Origin: Sphingomonas albertensis
Lineage (GTDB): Bacteria > Pseudomonadota > Alphaproteobacteria > Sphingomonadales > Sphingomonadaceae
DNA length: 64,000 nt
NCBI RefSeq assembly: GCF_014358075.1
Contig: NZ_JACONT010000018.1
Location: 1-64,000, forward strand
Direction: 5' to 3'
Program-made: the position numbers and the translations under genes
In this document: one piece after another, positions 54,324 through 63,930 of the stretch
How positions within the stretch are numbered: the first letter of the stretch is position 1
Layout: each line of letters starts with the position of its first letter
The notes under the pieces: model-generated
Told to the model about the DNA's origin: nothing
The model's input: only the letters and a program-made list of their open reading frames with translations
Database searches by the model: none

Positions 54324-55829
54324 TCACGTGTTACCCGCAGCGCAGTAGCAGTTCAGGAAATCCTGGTGCACCGGCAGCTTGGCAACGCGGCCGGCGACGT
54401 CGGTGCGGATGTCCTTGAGTGCGCGGGTCAGGTTCGCGTCGGAAATCATGCGGCCCATGCGGTGGAACGCGCGGGGTTCGAGGTTCTGGCCCAGCATGAC
54501 CTGCACCCAGCTGTCGACGCGAAACAGGTCCTCCGACGCCTGATACGCCTGCGCATCCTGGCGAAAGAGCGCGATCCGCTCGACGAGCGTGTCGGGGAGC
54601 TGCATCTCGCGGCACCGACGCCAGAGAGGCTCGTCGCGCTGGTTCAGGTGATAATGGAGAATGATGAAGTCCCGCACGCCTTCGGATTCGCGGCGCGACA
54701 TCGCATTGAAGCGAGCGACCAGCGCGTCGTCGATCCCATCGAACGGAAATAGCTGGATCAGCCGCGTGATCGCGATCTTCATCAGGTGGATACTGGTCGA
54801 TTCCAGCGGCTCGACGAAGCCGCTGGAAAGGCCGAGCGCGACGACGTTCTTGTTCCAAACCTTGCGCCGTGCGCCCGTCCGGTAGCGGATCACGCGCGGT
54901 TCGGTCAGGGCCTCGCCCTCGACGTCGGCGAGCAGCTTTGCACGCGCCTCATCGTCGGACAGACAGTCGCGGGCATAGACGATGCCGTTGCCGACGCGGT
55001 GCTGGAGCGGGATGCGCCAGCGCCACCCCGCCTCGTGCGCGATGGCGCGGGTGTACGGCACGGCCGGTCCGACCGAGACGGTCTGCACCGCGATCGCGCT
55101 GTCCGTCGGCAGCCACTGCGTCCAGTCGTCATAGCCGGTCTGCAGCGCCTGTTCGATGAGCAGGCCGCGAAAGCCGGTGCAGTCGAGGAACAGGTCGCCC
55201 TCGATCCGCACGCCCGAGTCCAGCACCAGCGCCTCGACGAAGCCGGTCTCGCCATTCTGCTCCACGCGTTCGATCTTGCCCTCGACGCGGCGAACGCCTG
55301 CGGGTTCGGACAGTTCGCGGAGGAAACGGGCATAGCGCCCCGCATCGAGATGATAGGCGTAGTTGATCCGGGCGTCTTTCCCGGTTGCGAAACGCTCGGA
55401 GTCGGCGGCCCTCAGTTCGAAGCAATAGTCGCCAAGGGGGTCGGCCAGGCCACGCTCGCGGGCGTGCAGCCATAGATGGTGGAAATCACCCATCCAGGTC
55501 GATGCCCGCCCGATCGTGCCGAAGGAGTGGATGTAGCGCTCGCCCGCACGGCCCCAGTTTTCGAACGATATCCCCAGTTTGAAGCTCGCCTGCGTGGCGC
55601 GCATGAACGCCTGTTCGTCGATGCCGAGGAAATTATGAAAGGTTCGCGAGGTCGGGATCGTCGACTCGCCGACGCCGACCGTTCCGATCTCCTCGGACTC
55701 GACGAGAGTGATATCGAGCAGCGGCCCGAGTTGCTTGACCAGCGCCGCCGCCGCGATCCAGCCGGCCGTGCCGCCGCCGGCGATCACCACTCTTCGCACG
55801 TCCCGATTGTCCACGCGCATCGTCTCCAT
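54324..55829 (-). CDS. Flavin-dependent tryptophan-halogenase-family protein
   Basis: A 501-residue flavoprotein. FAD-binding GGGTAGW at residues 18-24, then VGVGESTIP; Lys84 in ASFKLGIS aligns with the catalytic lysine (Lys79) of PrnA by spacing from the FAD motif, and the halogenase hallmark WxWxIP is present as GWRWRIPLQHR. So a halogenating activity is plausible. In sphingomonads such genes lie in TonB-receptor/SapC clusters without any known indole product. The start shares one base with the upstream stop (TGATG). Confidence 0.88.
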   Translation of the reverse strand: METMRVDNRDVRRVVIAGGGTAGWIAAAALVKQLGPLLDITLVESEEIGTVGVGESTIPTSRTFHNFLGIDEQAFMRATQASFKLGISFENWGRAGERYIHSFGTIGRASTWMGDFHHLWLHARERGLADPLGDYCFELRAADSERFATGKDARINYAYHLDAGRYARFLRELSEPAGVRRVEGKIERVEQNGETGFVEALVLDSGVRIEGDLFLDCTGFRGLLIEQALQTGYDDWTQWLPTDSAIAVQTVSVGPAVPYTRAIAHEAGWRWRIPLQHRVGNGIVYARDCLSDDEARAKLLADVEGEALTEPRVIRYRTGARRKVWNKNVVALGLSSGFVEPLESTSIHLMKIAITRLIQLFPFDGIDDALVARFNAMSRRESEGVRDFIILHYHLNQRDEPLWRRCREMQLPDTLVERIALFRQDAQAYQASEDLFRVDSWVQVMLGQNLEPRAFHRMGRMISDANLTRALKDIRTDVAGRVAKLPVHQDFLNCYCAAGNT

Positions 55830-56878
55830 CACCGGTTGAGCCGAGACAGCAGCATCGCCCGAAGCCGCCGCGCGCCGGTTTCGTCGAGGCGGGCGAGCGG
55901 CCCCCTCGCCGCGTCCGGCAGGTGCGCGGACGGCCGATCCGCGGGGCCGAAAAGATAATAGTCGAAGAGCGCCGACCAGGCCCGCTTCTCGGTATCGGGC
56001 CGGTCCCGCAGGCTGAGCATGCCGTGAAGCACCGTGGTCATCGGTGAATCCAGATAGGCCGGCGCATCGTTCCACCAGAAATTGACCATCACGTTGAAGT
56101 CGGCCAGCGCCTCGACATGGTGCCACCACAGCGCGGGGTAGACGACTGCGTCGCCCGGCCCGAGCTCCGCCACCTGCCCCGCCTCGACCGCGTGCGCGAA
56201 GTTCGGGAAGCGAGCGAAATCGGGATCGCGGAAATCGACCAGCGAAACCACCTGCCCTCCCGGCGTTGGCTCCAGCGGGCCGGGGTAGAGGTTCGCGACC
56301 TGCTCGGGCGGGAACAGCGTGAAGCGCCGGGCGCCGACCGCCACGCAGGCGATGTTGTTCGACATGTCGTAATGCGCAGCCGCGGTCGTGCGATTTCCGA
56401 TCCAGATGCTTTTGACCACGCCTGCAAAACAGGGATCGGTCAGCGCCAGATCGTTGCCGGCGCCCGTGAAGCCGGGGAAATAGCCGTCCAGATCGGTCGA
56501 GCCGACATAATAGGACGGGGCGTCGGCTTGGCCGAGGTCGACGAGCATCCGGCCCAGATATGCGTCGAGCTGAACGCGTTCGCGATCGAAGGCGAGCTTC
56601 GTCAGGGTGTCGTCGTAGAAATAGCGCCCCCCGGCTTCCGAAGGCGCGGTGTAGCCCGCGGCCGGACGGCCGTTGTAGAACGACAGGAGATACGCTGCGG
56701 CCGCTTCGGGTGTACGCCGCCCTGCCTCGACCAGCGGCCAGTCCCGCGCCAGCCCGCGCACGACCACCGGCTCGGTGCCGGCGATCAGCGCCGCAAAATC
56801 AACGGCGCCGACCGCTCGCGCGTCGATCTCCCGCACATTGCGGTGCGTGATCGGCCGTTCGGAACCAAACGATGTCAT
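55829..56878 (-). CDS. Cupin-like (JmjC/FIH-type) oxygenase candidate
   Basis: A 349-residue protein of the cupin_8 group. The Fe(II) triad can be placed: HxD in AHYDMSNN (near residue 171) and a late His in PALWWHHVE; EPVVVRGLARDWPLVEA is the typical N-terminal block. Relatives hydroxylate protein side chains using 2-oxoglutarate. It is translationally linked to both neighbours (ATGA with sapC, TGATG with the halogenase). Confidence 0.87.
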   Translation of the reverse strand: MTSFGSERPITHRNVREIDARAVGAVDFAALIAGTEPVVVRGLARDWPLVEAGRRTPEAAAAYLLSFYNGRPAAGYTAPSEAGGRYFYDDTLTKLAFDRERVQLDAYLGRMLVDLGQADAPSYYVGSTDLDGYFPGFTGAGNDLALTDPCFAGVVKSIWIGNRTTAAAHYDMSNNIACVAVGARRFTLFPPEQVANLYPGPLEPTPGGQVVSLVDFRDPDFARFPNFAHAVEAGQVAELGPGDAVVYPALWWHHVEALADFNVMVNFWWNDAPAYLDSPMTTVLHGMLSLRDRPDTEKRAWSALFDYYLFGPADRPSAHLPDAARGPLARLDETGARRLRAMLLSRLNR

Positions 56879-57642
56879 GTCAGCAGCCGCTTGCGATTCT
56901 TGCGGTCGATCAAATACTGGATATTGCCCAGCGAGGATGCCGCCATCGTCGCGGCCCGGAGCAGGCCGCTCCGGTGAAGAGCCTCCAGCGATTCCCCGGA
57001 CAGGTCGGCCAGCGCGGATTGATCGATGGTGAGGAGATCGGGCAGTTCATAGCCGTCCTCCTCGCTCAGGCTGATCTGAATATCGACGGGTTGCAGCAGC
57101 CCGGCATCCTCGAACTCGGCATAGATCGCCGGTGCGCTGGTCACGCCTTCATGAAGGACGCGCAGCACGCTCGCGATGTGGTCGAGGAGCGGCGCGTTGC
57201 CGCCATGTTCGAGAAACACCGGCAGGCCGTCGACTGCGCCGACCCGCGCATCCGCGAGGTCGATATAGACCAGCGGATCGCCCTGGCTCTCACCATCGGA
57301 CCGGCTGGTGTCAATGCCGATGGAAAAGGGCCCGCGCCGCTGCACCGCCGGGACATAGTCGCTTGTCCAGCGGCCATCCTCGAGGAACAGGTTCTCGTCG
57401 CGATCGAGGCCGAGCAGGGCATAGGCCTGAATACCGCTCTCCTCCCGCCGAAAGACGATCGGGAACGAGCGCTGGGCCTCCTCGAATTCCGACGGGTAGA
57501 TCGGGAGCTGGTTTACGCTATCGCCGTACTCCGCGCCGGGGCGGATCGCGACCCGCAGATCGGCGTGCTCGACATTGTTCAACAATACCGGGTTCGACGA
57601 TGTTGAGTTGGACGATGTTGGGTTCGACATTACGGGGGTCAT
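56875..57642 (-). CDS. SapC family protein
   Basis: A 255-residue protein of the SapC family, named after a Campylobacter S-layer-associated gene but with unknown function. NQLPIYPSEFEEAQRSFPIVF and GLDRDENLFL are typical of the N-terminal half; a C-terminal LSEEDGYELPDLLTIDQ block follows. The first residues (SNPTSSNSTSSNP) come from a short 15-bp direct repeat; the start may be 57642 or the Met four codons on at 57630. Confidence 0.88.
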   Translation of the reverse strand: MTPVMSNPTSSNSTSSNPVLLNNVEHADLRVAIRPGAEYGDSVNQLPIYPSEFEEAQRSFPIVFRREESGIQAYALLGLDRDENLFLEDGRWTSDYVPAVQRRGPFSIGIDTSRSDGESQGDPLVYIDLADARVGAVDGLPVFLEHGGNAPLLDHIASVLRVLHEGVTSAPAIYAEFEDAGLLQPVDIQISLSEEDGYELPDLLTIDQSALADLSGESLEALHRSGLLRAATMAASSLGNIQYLIDRKNRKRLLT

Positions 57643-57723
57643 CTATTCGCTATCGCTTGCTGGAGTAACGGCGCGATTACAGCCGCCTGGCACGGGATTA
57701 CAGCACGGCATCGGCTGCGCTCC

Positions 57724-57757
57724 AAAAGAAAAGGGTCGCTATCGACAGCGACCCCTT
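57724..57757 (-). terminator. Rho-independent terminator after the TonB receptor
   Basis: On the minus strand GGGTCGCT and AGCGACCC form an 8-bp stem with a 6-base loop, followed directly by TTTTCTTTT. It lies 20 bp after the receptor stop and before sapC, so it probably limits read-through and sets a receptor-to-enzyme expression ratio. Confidence 0.85.
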
Positions 57758-57776
57758 CCCTTTCATCCGCCGACGA

Positions 57777-60700
57777 TCAGAAGCGATACCTCGCACCCAG
57801 CAGGTAACGCGGCTTGAGTTCCTGCGCGAAGACGAGGTTCTCCTTCGTTCGCCCATATTGCCGAACGCTCTCGCTCGTCAGGTTGATCGCCTCGAGCGAC
57901 AAGGCGATGTTTTCGTTGATGTCGTAGCTGATGTTCGCATCGAGCGTCCCGAATGCCGCCGTGAACAGCGGGTTTCGCCCTTCGCCCTGGTTGGTCGCCT
58001 GCAGGTATTTGGCCCGCCAGTTGTACGCGATGCGTGCCGAAAGCCCGTTCTTGTCGTAGATCAGCGTGCCATTCGCGCTGTCGCCGAGGCCGGTCAGCGC
58101 GAAGATGTTGACCGTCGGATCCGCATAGGGATCCACGTTCACATTGCCGTCCACCTTCGTGTAGGACGCCGCGAAGCCGAAGCCGGTGTCGCCGAAGAAG
58201 TTCGTCCAGGCCACTTCGAAGCCGTGGATCTTGCCTTCGCGGTTGTTGAGTGGCTGCGACACCGCCAGGACGAGCAACGGATCGTTCGCACCCGCCGTGA
58301 TGTCCACGGCGCCCGATATCGCATCGGCGAACTGCTGATTGACCGTCGTCCCCGTGGCGTTTGCCCGGAAGGTCGCGTCTGCCGCCGCCACGTTGCCGCC
58401 ATTCTGCACGAGCAGCGCGGTGTAGGTGAACAGATTGACGTCGGACTGGTCGAAATTACCGTTTCTCAACTGCGAGAGCGCGGTTCCGGAAAGCGTGCCG
58501 GCCGCACCGGAGCTTGGATCGCGCAACCCGAACAGGTTCTGGTTGGTGATACCCGTGCCGATGAAGTTGCGAACGCGCTTGTCGAAGAAGCCGACCGAGA
58601 CGAAGCTCGACGGCTTGTAGTACCATTCGATCGACGCATCGAAATTGTCCGATACCAGAGGCAGCAGCGCCGGATTCTGGGCAGTGCCGCCGCCAGTGCC
58701 CCCGAGTGCCACCGGACGAGGCGGCTGCTGGACGGTCGCCGTCGCGAACAGATTGCCGTAGGGCGCACGCGCGAGCGTCCGGCCGAACGATACGCGGGCC
58801 TTCACGTTGCGGACGACCTCGATGTTGAAGTCGACCGATGGCAGAAGATTGCTGTAGCCGCCGCGTCCGGGAACGAGATTGGTCTCGCTCGGCACCTGCA
58901 CGAAGAAGTCGTTGTCCGCCGTCCAGATCACCGCGGTAGGCACCGCCTGGAGTGCGGTCGAGCGCGACTTCGTCCGTTCATAGCGTGCACCGATCAACAG
59001 ATTGGCCCGGCGACCGGCGATCTCGCCTGCCCAAGTCAACTGGCCGAAGACCGCCCAGGTCTTTTCCCGGACCGTGTCGTTCACGTTGCCGCTGCCGCTG
59101 ACCTGATGCACCCTGGGAGCGCCGGCCGGAAGCTGGGAATCGATGTCCAGATAATAGGGCTGGAAGATGTTCAGCAGGTCGACTGCATTCCCACGAAACG
59201 CCGTAAGCGACGAGCCCGAGGAGTTCGGGTTATACTTGTCGAACTTGCACGTCAGACAATAGGTCGTGAGAAGATCGCCCGCGATCCGTTCGGGAACGCC
59301 CGTGTCGCCGATACCCCAGTCGCCAAGCGTCTGCTGCGTCTGCTGGCTGCTCGACTGCATCTTCGTGTCGATATAATTGCCGCCGAAGTCGAAGCGACTG
59401 CCCTCGCCGAGATCCCAACTGATCTGCGCACGGCCTTCGTTGATGCGCTGGCTTTGACGCGACGTGATCGTGCGCGCCACCTGGGTACCGACATCGCCGA
59501 CGTCGAGCACGCCGTTGCCGTTGCCCTTGACCACGTCGTTGATCGTAATCGCCTGTTGCGGGAACCCGGTCGTGAAATCGACCGAATGAGACGCGATGAC
59601 CGGTGCGCCGAGCGACAGCAGGGTCGCGGACGTGCCGTTGCTGTTGTCGGGCGTCGATTTGGACGTCGAGTGATGACCGTCGAGAGTCAGCGTGAGATTG
59701 TCGGCGAACCCCCATTTCGCGTTGCCGCCGAAGGATTTCAGCTCGGTCTGGGTCGCGTATTGCTGCTGCTCGAAGCCCCCGTCCTTAACGGGATTCTCGT
59801 TCTCCTGGATGAAGACGGCGCTCGCCATCTGCGTGTTGTTGTCGAACGTCACCTGGTTGAACGGCCGGTTGAACCAGTTGGTCTGCTCGCTGCGCTGCTC
59901 GCGAAGCTTGTTGCGCGCATAGAGTCCGTCGAGCGTGAATTCGAGCGTTTCGGTCGGCTTGAACTGCAGCACCGCCTGGCCGTTGATGCGCTCGCGACGG
60001 TTCTCGGACAGGGCATAGCGGCTGTCGTTGGGGATCAGCACGTACGGCGTCGTCGGCCGATTGGTGACGACCGTCGTGGCGGTGACATAGGTCGTGCTGC
60101 CGAAGAAGGTCTCCGTCGGCACCACGTTCCAATAGTTCGGGTTTGAGCTCACCGACGCGGATTCACGGAGCTGATAGCTGCCGAATACGGCCGCACCGAA
60201 CGTACCGGCCTCGTTCTTCCAATTGAGAATACCCGAAGCCTCGGGCGTCACGCGGTGCTTCTTGCTTTCGGCGTCCTCGATCGAGCTGTCGTACAGCGCC
60301 TTGCCGCCGATCGAACCCGAGAAGCCGCTTTCGCGCGAGTCGAGCGGCTTGCGGGTGACGATGTTGATCGTTGCACCGATCCCGCCCGACGGGACGGTTG
60401 CGCGGCCCGTCTTGTAGACCTCGAGCGTGCTCACGCCTTCCGATGCGAGGTTCTGGAAGTCGAACGACCGGCCGGTGCCACGCGCGAACGCGTTGCCGCC
60501 GCTGGTGTCGACGTTGGATGCGGGCATCTGGCGCCCGTTGACGGTCACGAGGTTGAAGTCGCCCGAGAAGCCGCGGACGGCGACCTGCGATCCTTCGCCG
60601 TTCACGCGGTTGATCGACACGCCGGTGATGCGCTGCAGCGACTCGGCGAGGTTGGTGTCCGGGAACTTGCCGATATCCTCGGCCGAGATCGCGTCGACGA

Positions 60701-60983
60701 CGCCCGCCGAGTTGCGCTTGATGTCGATCGCGCGGTTCAGCGAGGCGCGGACGCCGGTGACGATGATATCGGTGGACGTATCGACCGTCGATCCCGCGTC
60801 GTTCGGCGCGTTGACCTGCGCGACCGCGGGCGAATCCTCACTGCCCGGCTGCGCATTGGTGGCCGGTGCGTTCGTGTCGATGCCGGCCCCGGACTGCGCC
60901 ATCGCAGGCACCGCCAGGCACAACGACATCGCGCCAACCGACGTCGTGCATCCGAGCGCGACTAAAAACGTGCGTCCCCTCAT
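57777..60983 (-). CDS. TonB-dependent receptor, large
   Basis: A 1068-residue outer-membrane receptor. Signal peptide ending in AVPAMAQ, a low-complexity region, TonB box TDIIVTGVR, plug domain with DTNLAESLQRITGVSINR, TVNGRQMP and PSGGIGATINIVTR, and a long barrel ending LGARYRF. Ribosome site GGGGAGAGG. The type matches the carbohydrate or peptide receptors that accompany SapC/halogenase genes in sphingomonads and Caulobacter relatives. Ligand unknown. Confidence 0.95.
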   Translation of the reverse strand: MRGRTFLVALGCTTSVGAMSLCLAVPAMAQSGAGIDTNAPATNAQPGSEDSPAVAQVNAPNDAGSTVDTSTDIIVTGVRASLNRAIDIKRNSAGVVDAISAEDIGKFPDTNLAESLQRITGVSINRVNGEGSQVAVRGFSGDFNLVTVNGRQMPASNVDTSGGNAFARGTGRSFDFQNLASEGVSTLEVYKTGRATVPSGGIGATINIVTRKPLDSRESGFSGSIGGKALYDSSIEDAESKKHRVTPEASGILNWKNEAGTFGAAVFGSYQLRESASVSSNPNYWNVVPTETFFGSTTYVTATTVVTNRPTTPYVLIPNDSRYALSENRRERINGQAVLQFKPTETLEFTLDGLYARNKLREQRSEQTNWFNRPFNQVTFDNNTQMASAVFIQENENPVKDGGFEQQQYATQTELKSFGGNAKWGFADNLTLTLDGHHSTSKSTPDNSNGTSATLLSLGAPVIASHSVDFTTGFPQQAITINDVVKGNGNGVLDVGDVGTQVARTITSRQSQRINEGRAQISWDLGEGSRFDFGGNYIDTKMQSSSQQTQQTLGDWGIGDTGVPERIAGDLLTTYCLTCKFDKYNPNSSGSSLTAFRGNAVDLLNIFQPYYLDIDSQLPAGAPRVHQVSGSGNVNDTVREKTWAVFGQLTWAGEIAGRRANLLIGARYERTKSRSTALQAVPTAVIWTADNDFFVQVPSETNLVPGRGGYSNLLPSVDFNIEVVRNVKARVSFGRTLARAPYGNLFATATVQQPPRPVALGGTGGGTAQNPALLPLVSDNFDASIEWYYKPSSFVSVGFFDKRVRNFIGTGITNQNLFGLRDPSSGAAGTLSGTALSQLRNGNFDQSDVNLFTYTALLVQNGGNVAAADATFRANATGTTVNQQFADAISGAVDITAGANDPLLVLAVSQPLNNREGKIHGFEVAWTNFFGDTGFGFAASYTKVDGNVNVDPYADPTVNIFALTGLGDSANGTLIYDKNGLSARIAYNWRAKYLQATNQGEGRNPLFTAAFGTLDANISYDINENIALSLEAINLTSESVRQYGRTKENLVFAQELKPRYLLGARYRF

Positions 60984-61519
60984 AAATCCTCTCCCCTTTT
61001 ACGGCGGCCCTGGTCGCCAAGTCTCCGGCCGGTGTTTTCCCGGCTCGTGGTACCGCTATCACTTCGTCATAAGTTGTCAAATGATATTGCGCCACATCTG
61101 AACCGAAACCGATTAATCCTTGCAATTAAACAACACGGATCAACTGGCGCAGGCACGTTGATCATGATGCCACGCCCTACGATCGCAGGACTCCGCCTTC
61201 AGTGGAAAACTAACTCAGGTTTCAGTGGGCCTCGACACCTCCGATTTACTCCATCAAGTCCATCATTAAAAAAACTAAGTTTCTTAATGCCTGGAACGAT
61301 TGCTCGAGATATTCTTTGGCGCGATCGTATACAGTATAGCGGATCGATGCCGGCTAGGTCCAAGCGTACTACACGCGAGCGCGGCCCAGCAGGCGGAGGC
61401 CGTCATTGCCCCAATGGGACTGGAGCCATGGCGAATACGCTTCCCCGCTTGCCGGAGATCGGCATCTCCGAAACCGAGAAAACCAAACACATCATGCAGA
61501 TCCAGGCAGGAAGGCCGCG
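60984..61519. other. Regulatory region upstream of the TonB receptor
   Basis: A 536-bp gap, AT-richer than its surroundings between 61060 and 61300 (CATTAAAAAAACTAAG). No gene supported. It should hold the receptor promoter. Confidence 0.4.
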
Positions 61520-62218
61520 CTAGTCGTCCGCGGCAAACGTCACGAAGACGTTCGCGGTCAATCGACCCATGCGGGGATCCGGACTCAACACGGATGATGC
61601 CGGCACATATCCAGAGTGAAGCACGCAGCTTCGATACGCCACAAGCCGGTTGAACCCGGCCGATACGCGCGCAGTCTGTTCGAACCAGGGCGCGCCGGTG
61701 TCTACATATCCCGACGCGGCGCCCTCGCTCGCTCTACTCGCCTTGTAGCGTGGCAACCGATCCTCGCTCAACGTCTCGAAACCCGTGGCACGGTGCCGAA
61801 AGAACGTGGTGCCGCCAAACGCCTCGCCGCAGAGATAGTGGAGAATGGCGAACTGATAGGAATTGGTTGAATCGACGTGAGGCGCACGCTGCACGGCGGA
61901 CAGCGCATCGTCGGGCAACGTCACGATGGAGAACGCACCCTCCGCTTTCAAAGGCCTGATCCGACCAAGCGAAAACGCCTCCGAAATCGGCCCGGCGAGC
62001 ACTTCCACGATCGTCCTGATATAGTCGCGCGGCAAGCTCGCCCTCAACCCCGGATAGCCCCCGGTGACGCTGTAGGCCGGCAGGAACGGACTCGAAGCCG
62101 CCAGATCGATCAGCCCTCGCGGCTGTTGAAAAGCAGCGTCGGATTCGAGCAAAATCTCCCCTTCAACCCCGACAGCCCTGGCCGTCAGCTTAGACCGGGC
62201 CAACGCAAAGGAGGTCAC
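61520..62218 (-). CDS. DUF6445 family protein (oxygenase-like)
   Basis: A 232-residue protein from a GTG. The core HVDSTNSYQFAILHYLCGEAFGGTTFFRH...TGFE and the later VLHSGYVP give an HxD...H arrangement like that of 2-oxoglutarate/Fe(II) oxygenases. Members are usually found with TonB receptors and tryptophan-halogenase genes in sphingomonads. It lies upstream of the receptor on the same strand, separated by about 540 bp. Confidence 0.8.
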   Translation of the reverse strand: MTSFALARSKLTARAVGVEGEILLESDAAFQQPRGLIDLAASSPFLPAYSVTGGYPGLRASLPRDYIRTIVEVLAGPISEAFSLGRIRPLKAEGAFSIVTLPDDALSAVQRAPHVDSTNSYQFAILHYLCGEAFGGTTFFRHRATGFETLSEDRLPRYKASRASEGAASGYVDTGAPWFEQTARVSAGFNRLVAYRSCVLHSGYVPASSVLSPDPRMGRLTANVFVTFAADD

Positions 62219-62692
62219 CGCGAATACCCCGAAATGCTGCTGCCAAAAGCCATAACCCGGATAGCCTACTATCCTTTCCGACGGCAGGACAACTCGACCT
62301 GTCTAACGCCGAACGAATACGCTTGGTTACTGTAGCAAGCTGACGGGATGGGGTGCAGCCGTACCAAGCGCAACCCGCGATCGACGAGCCCCCGCACCGA
62401 CCGCATTGCGCCGGCGCGAATTCATTCAGATTCTCCGACCCGGGCAACCCGTTGGGCAGTCCAAAAGATCGGGCACAGAACGAGAAGTAAAAACGCTCTT
62501 CCGTGAGGATCGGAGATGCTAGCGCAGGCAGGCCAATTTGGCGGAGACGGAGTCTGCTATCGCTACGTCCGGCAAGAGCCGTTCAGAGCCCAGGAGCCAT
62601 TGTTTTACAGTATCTTACCTAATGTCTGTTCCGATAGCTTCCGTAGTGATCTGCCCTATTCCATATCTTTATGTTGGGCGGTATGTTCCAGC
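62219..62692. other. Intergenic region before the second integrase
   Basis: About 470 bp without a supported gene. I looked for a tRNA or tmRNA end that could serve as attachment site and saw none. GC content drops toward the integrase. Confidence 0.4.
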
Positions 62693-63874
62693 ATGAGCGG
62701 TATCAAACCTACGGGTAAACACCTTGAGAAGCGCCTATCGGCGCAAGCGGTTCGAGCCCTGAACGTTCCTGGTCTTCATGGGGACGGTAATGGGCTGTAT
62801 CTGAAAGTTCGGGCTAACGGGGCAAAGCAATGGATTCAGCGTATAGTGATCGGCGACGAGCGTAGAGATCTTGGCTTAGGGTCTGTAACCCTTGTTAGCC
62901 TCGCAGATGCCCGAGAGAAGGCCTTAGAGAACCGAAAGCTTGCTCGAGCGGGTGTAGACCCCCTAGCGGCAAAAAAGCGCTCTATGGAGGTTCTAACGTT
63001 CAAGGCCGCCACCGAGAAAGTTCACGAACTGTCAAAGCCTACATGGCGTAACGACAAGCACGGCGATCAGTGGCTGAATACCTTGACTACCTATGCCTTT
63101 CCTTTCTTCGGGTCGAAGCGGATCGATACGGTTACGGGGGCAGACGTACTTGCTGCGCTGTCGGCGATATGGAGTTCACATCCTGAAACAGCACGCCGTG
63201 TAAAGCAACGGATCGGAACGGTATTCAAGTGGGCGATGGCGAACGGTTGGCGTGCGGACAACCCGGCAGAGACGATAAGCAAGGCACTTCCGAAACACGA
63301 CCGTTCGAACGTCAAACATCGCCAAGCTTTGCCATATGATGCAGTGGAAGCAGCTATTGCGACCGTTAGGGGAAGCGAAGCAGGTACAGGTACCAAGCTT
63401 GCCTTTGAGTTTCTTGTTCTGACGGCAACCCGGTCGGGAGAGACGCGGGAAGCTGTGTGGAGCGAGTTTGACCTCGACAAGGCTGTTTGGACGATCCCGG
63501 CAGCGCGCATGAAGGCCAAGAGGCTCCACCGGGTTCCGCTGCCGCCGCGCTGCATCGCCATCTTGGAAGAAGCACAAACACTCAGGCGCGCCGACGACGA
63601 TTTGGTCTTCCCCGGCACTAAGGACAAGAAGCCCCTATCAGATATGACTCTATCAAAGCTTATGAAGGAACTCAGCATACCCGCCGTTCCCCATGGGTTT
63701 CGCTCCTCGTTCAGAGATTGGGCAGGTGAGCAGACGAATCACCCTCGCGAGGTCGTCGAGTTCGCCCTCGCCCATGTCATCAAAGACAAAGCGGAAGCCG
63801 CCTACGCGCGGTCTGATCTTTTCGACAAGAGGCGCGGGCTAATGAAAGATTGGTGCAGCTACCTGTGTAGCTAG
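62693..63874 (+). CDS. Tyrosine recombinase/integrase (DUF4102 type)
   Basis: A 393-residue island/prophage integrase. An arm-binding N-terminal domain (LHGDGNGLYLKVRANGAKQW), a SAM-like core-binding domain (TFKAATEKVHEL...), and a catalytic domain with Arg in TATRSGETR, HGFRSSFRDW (HxxR), LAHVIKD and the nucleophile Tyr in EAAYARSDL. All catalytic residues are present and the frame is intact. Lower GC than the backbone. Start at 62693 (MSGIKPTGK) suits family length. The element it serves probably extends past the window. Confidence 0.93.
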   Translation: MSGIKPTGKHLEKRLSAQAVRALNVPGLHGDGNGLYLKVRANGAKQWIQRIVIGDERRDLGLGSVTLVSLADAREKALENRKLARAGVDPLAAKKRSMEVLTFKAATEKVHELSKPTWRNDKHGDQWLNTLTTYAFPFFGSKRIDTVTGADVLAALSAIWSSHPETARRVKQRIGTVFKWAMANGWRADNPAETISKALPKHDRSNVKHRQALPYDAVEAAIATVRGSEAGTGTKLAFEFLVLTATRSGETREAVWSEFDLDKAVWTIPAARMKAKRLHRVPLPPRCIAILEEAQTLRRADDDLVFPGTKDKKPLSDMTLSKLMKELSIPAVPHGFRSSFRDWAGEQTNHPREVVEFALAHVIKDKAEAAYARSDLFDKRRGLMKDWCSYLCS

Positions 63875-63930
63875 CCACTATTATTAGAAACTATACCAAG
63901 GAATCCATTCTTTGATATCAAAGTAACGTG

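Noticed and set aside
57858..60146. Plus-strand open frame of 762 codons opposite the large TonB receptor
   Set aside because: Antisense shadow; the receptor on the minus strand has signal peptide, TonB box, plug and barrel.
38577..63900. Shared ACTATACCAAGG at 38580 and 63890 considered as attachment-site repeats
   Set aside because: Only 12 bases long, unrelated flanks, no link to a tRNA end; likely chance.
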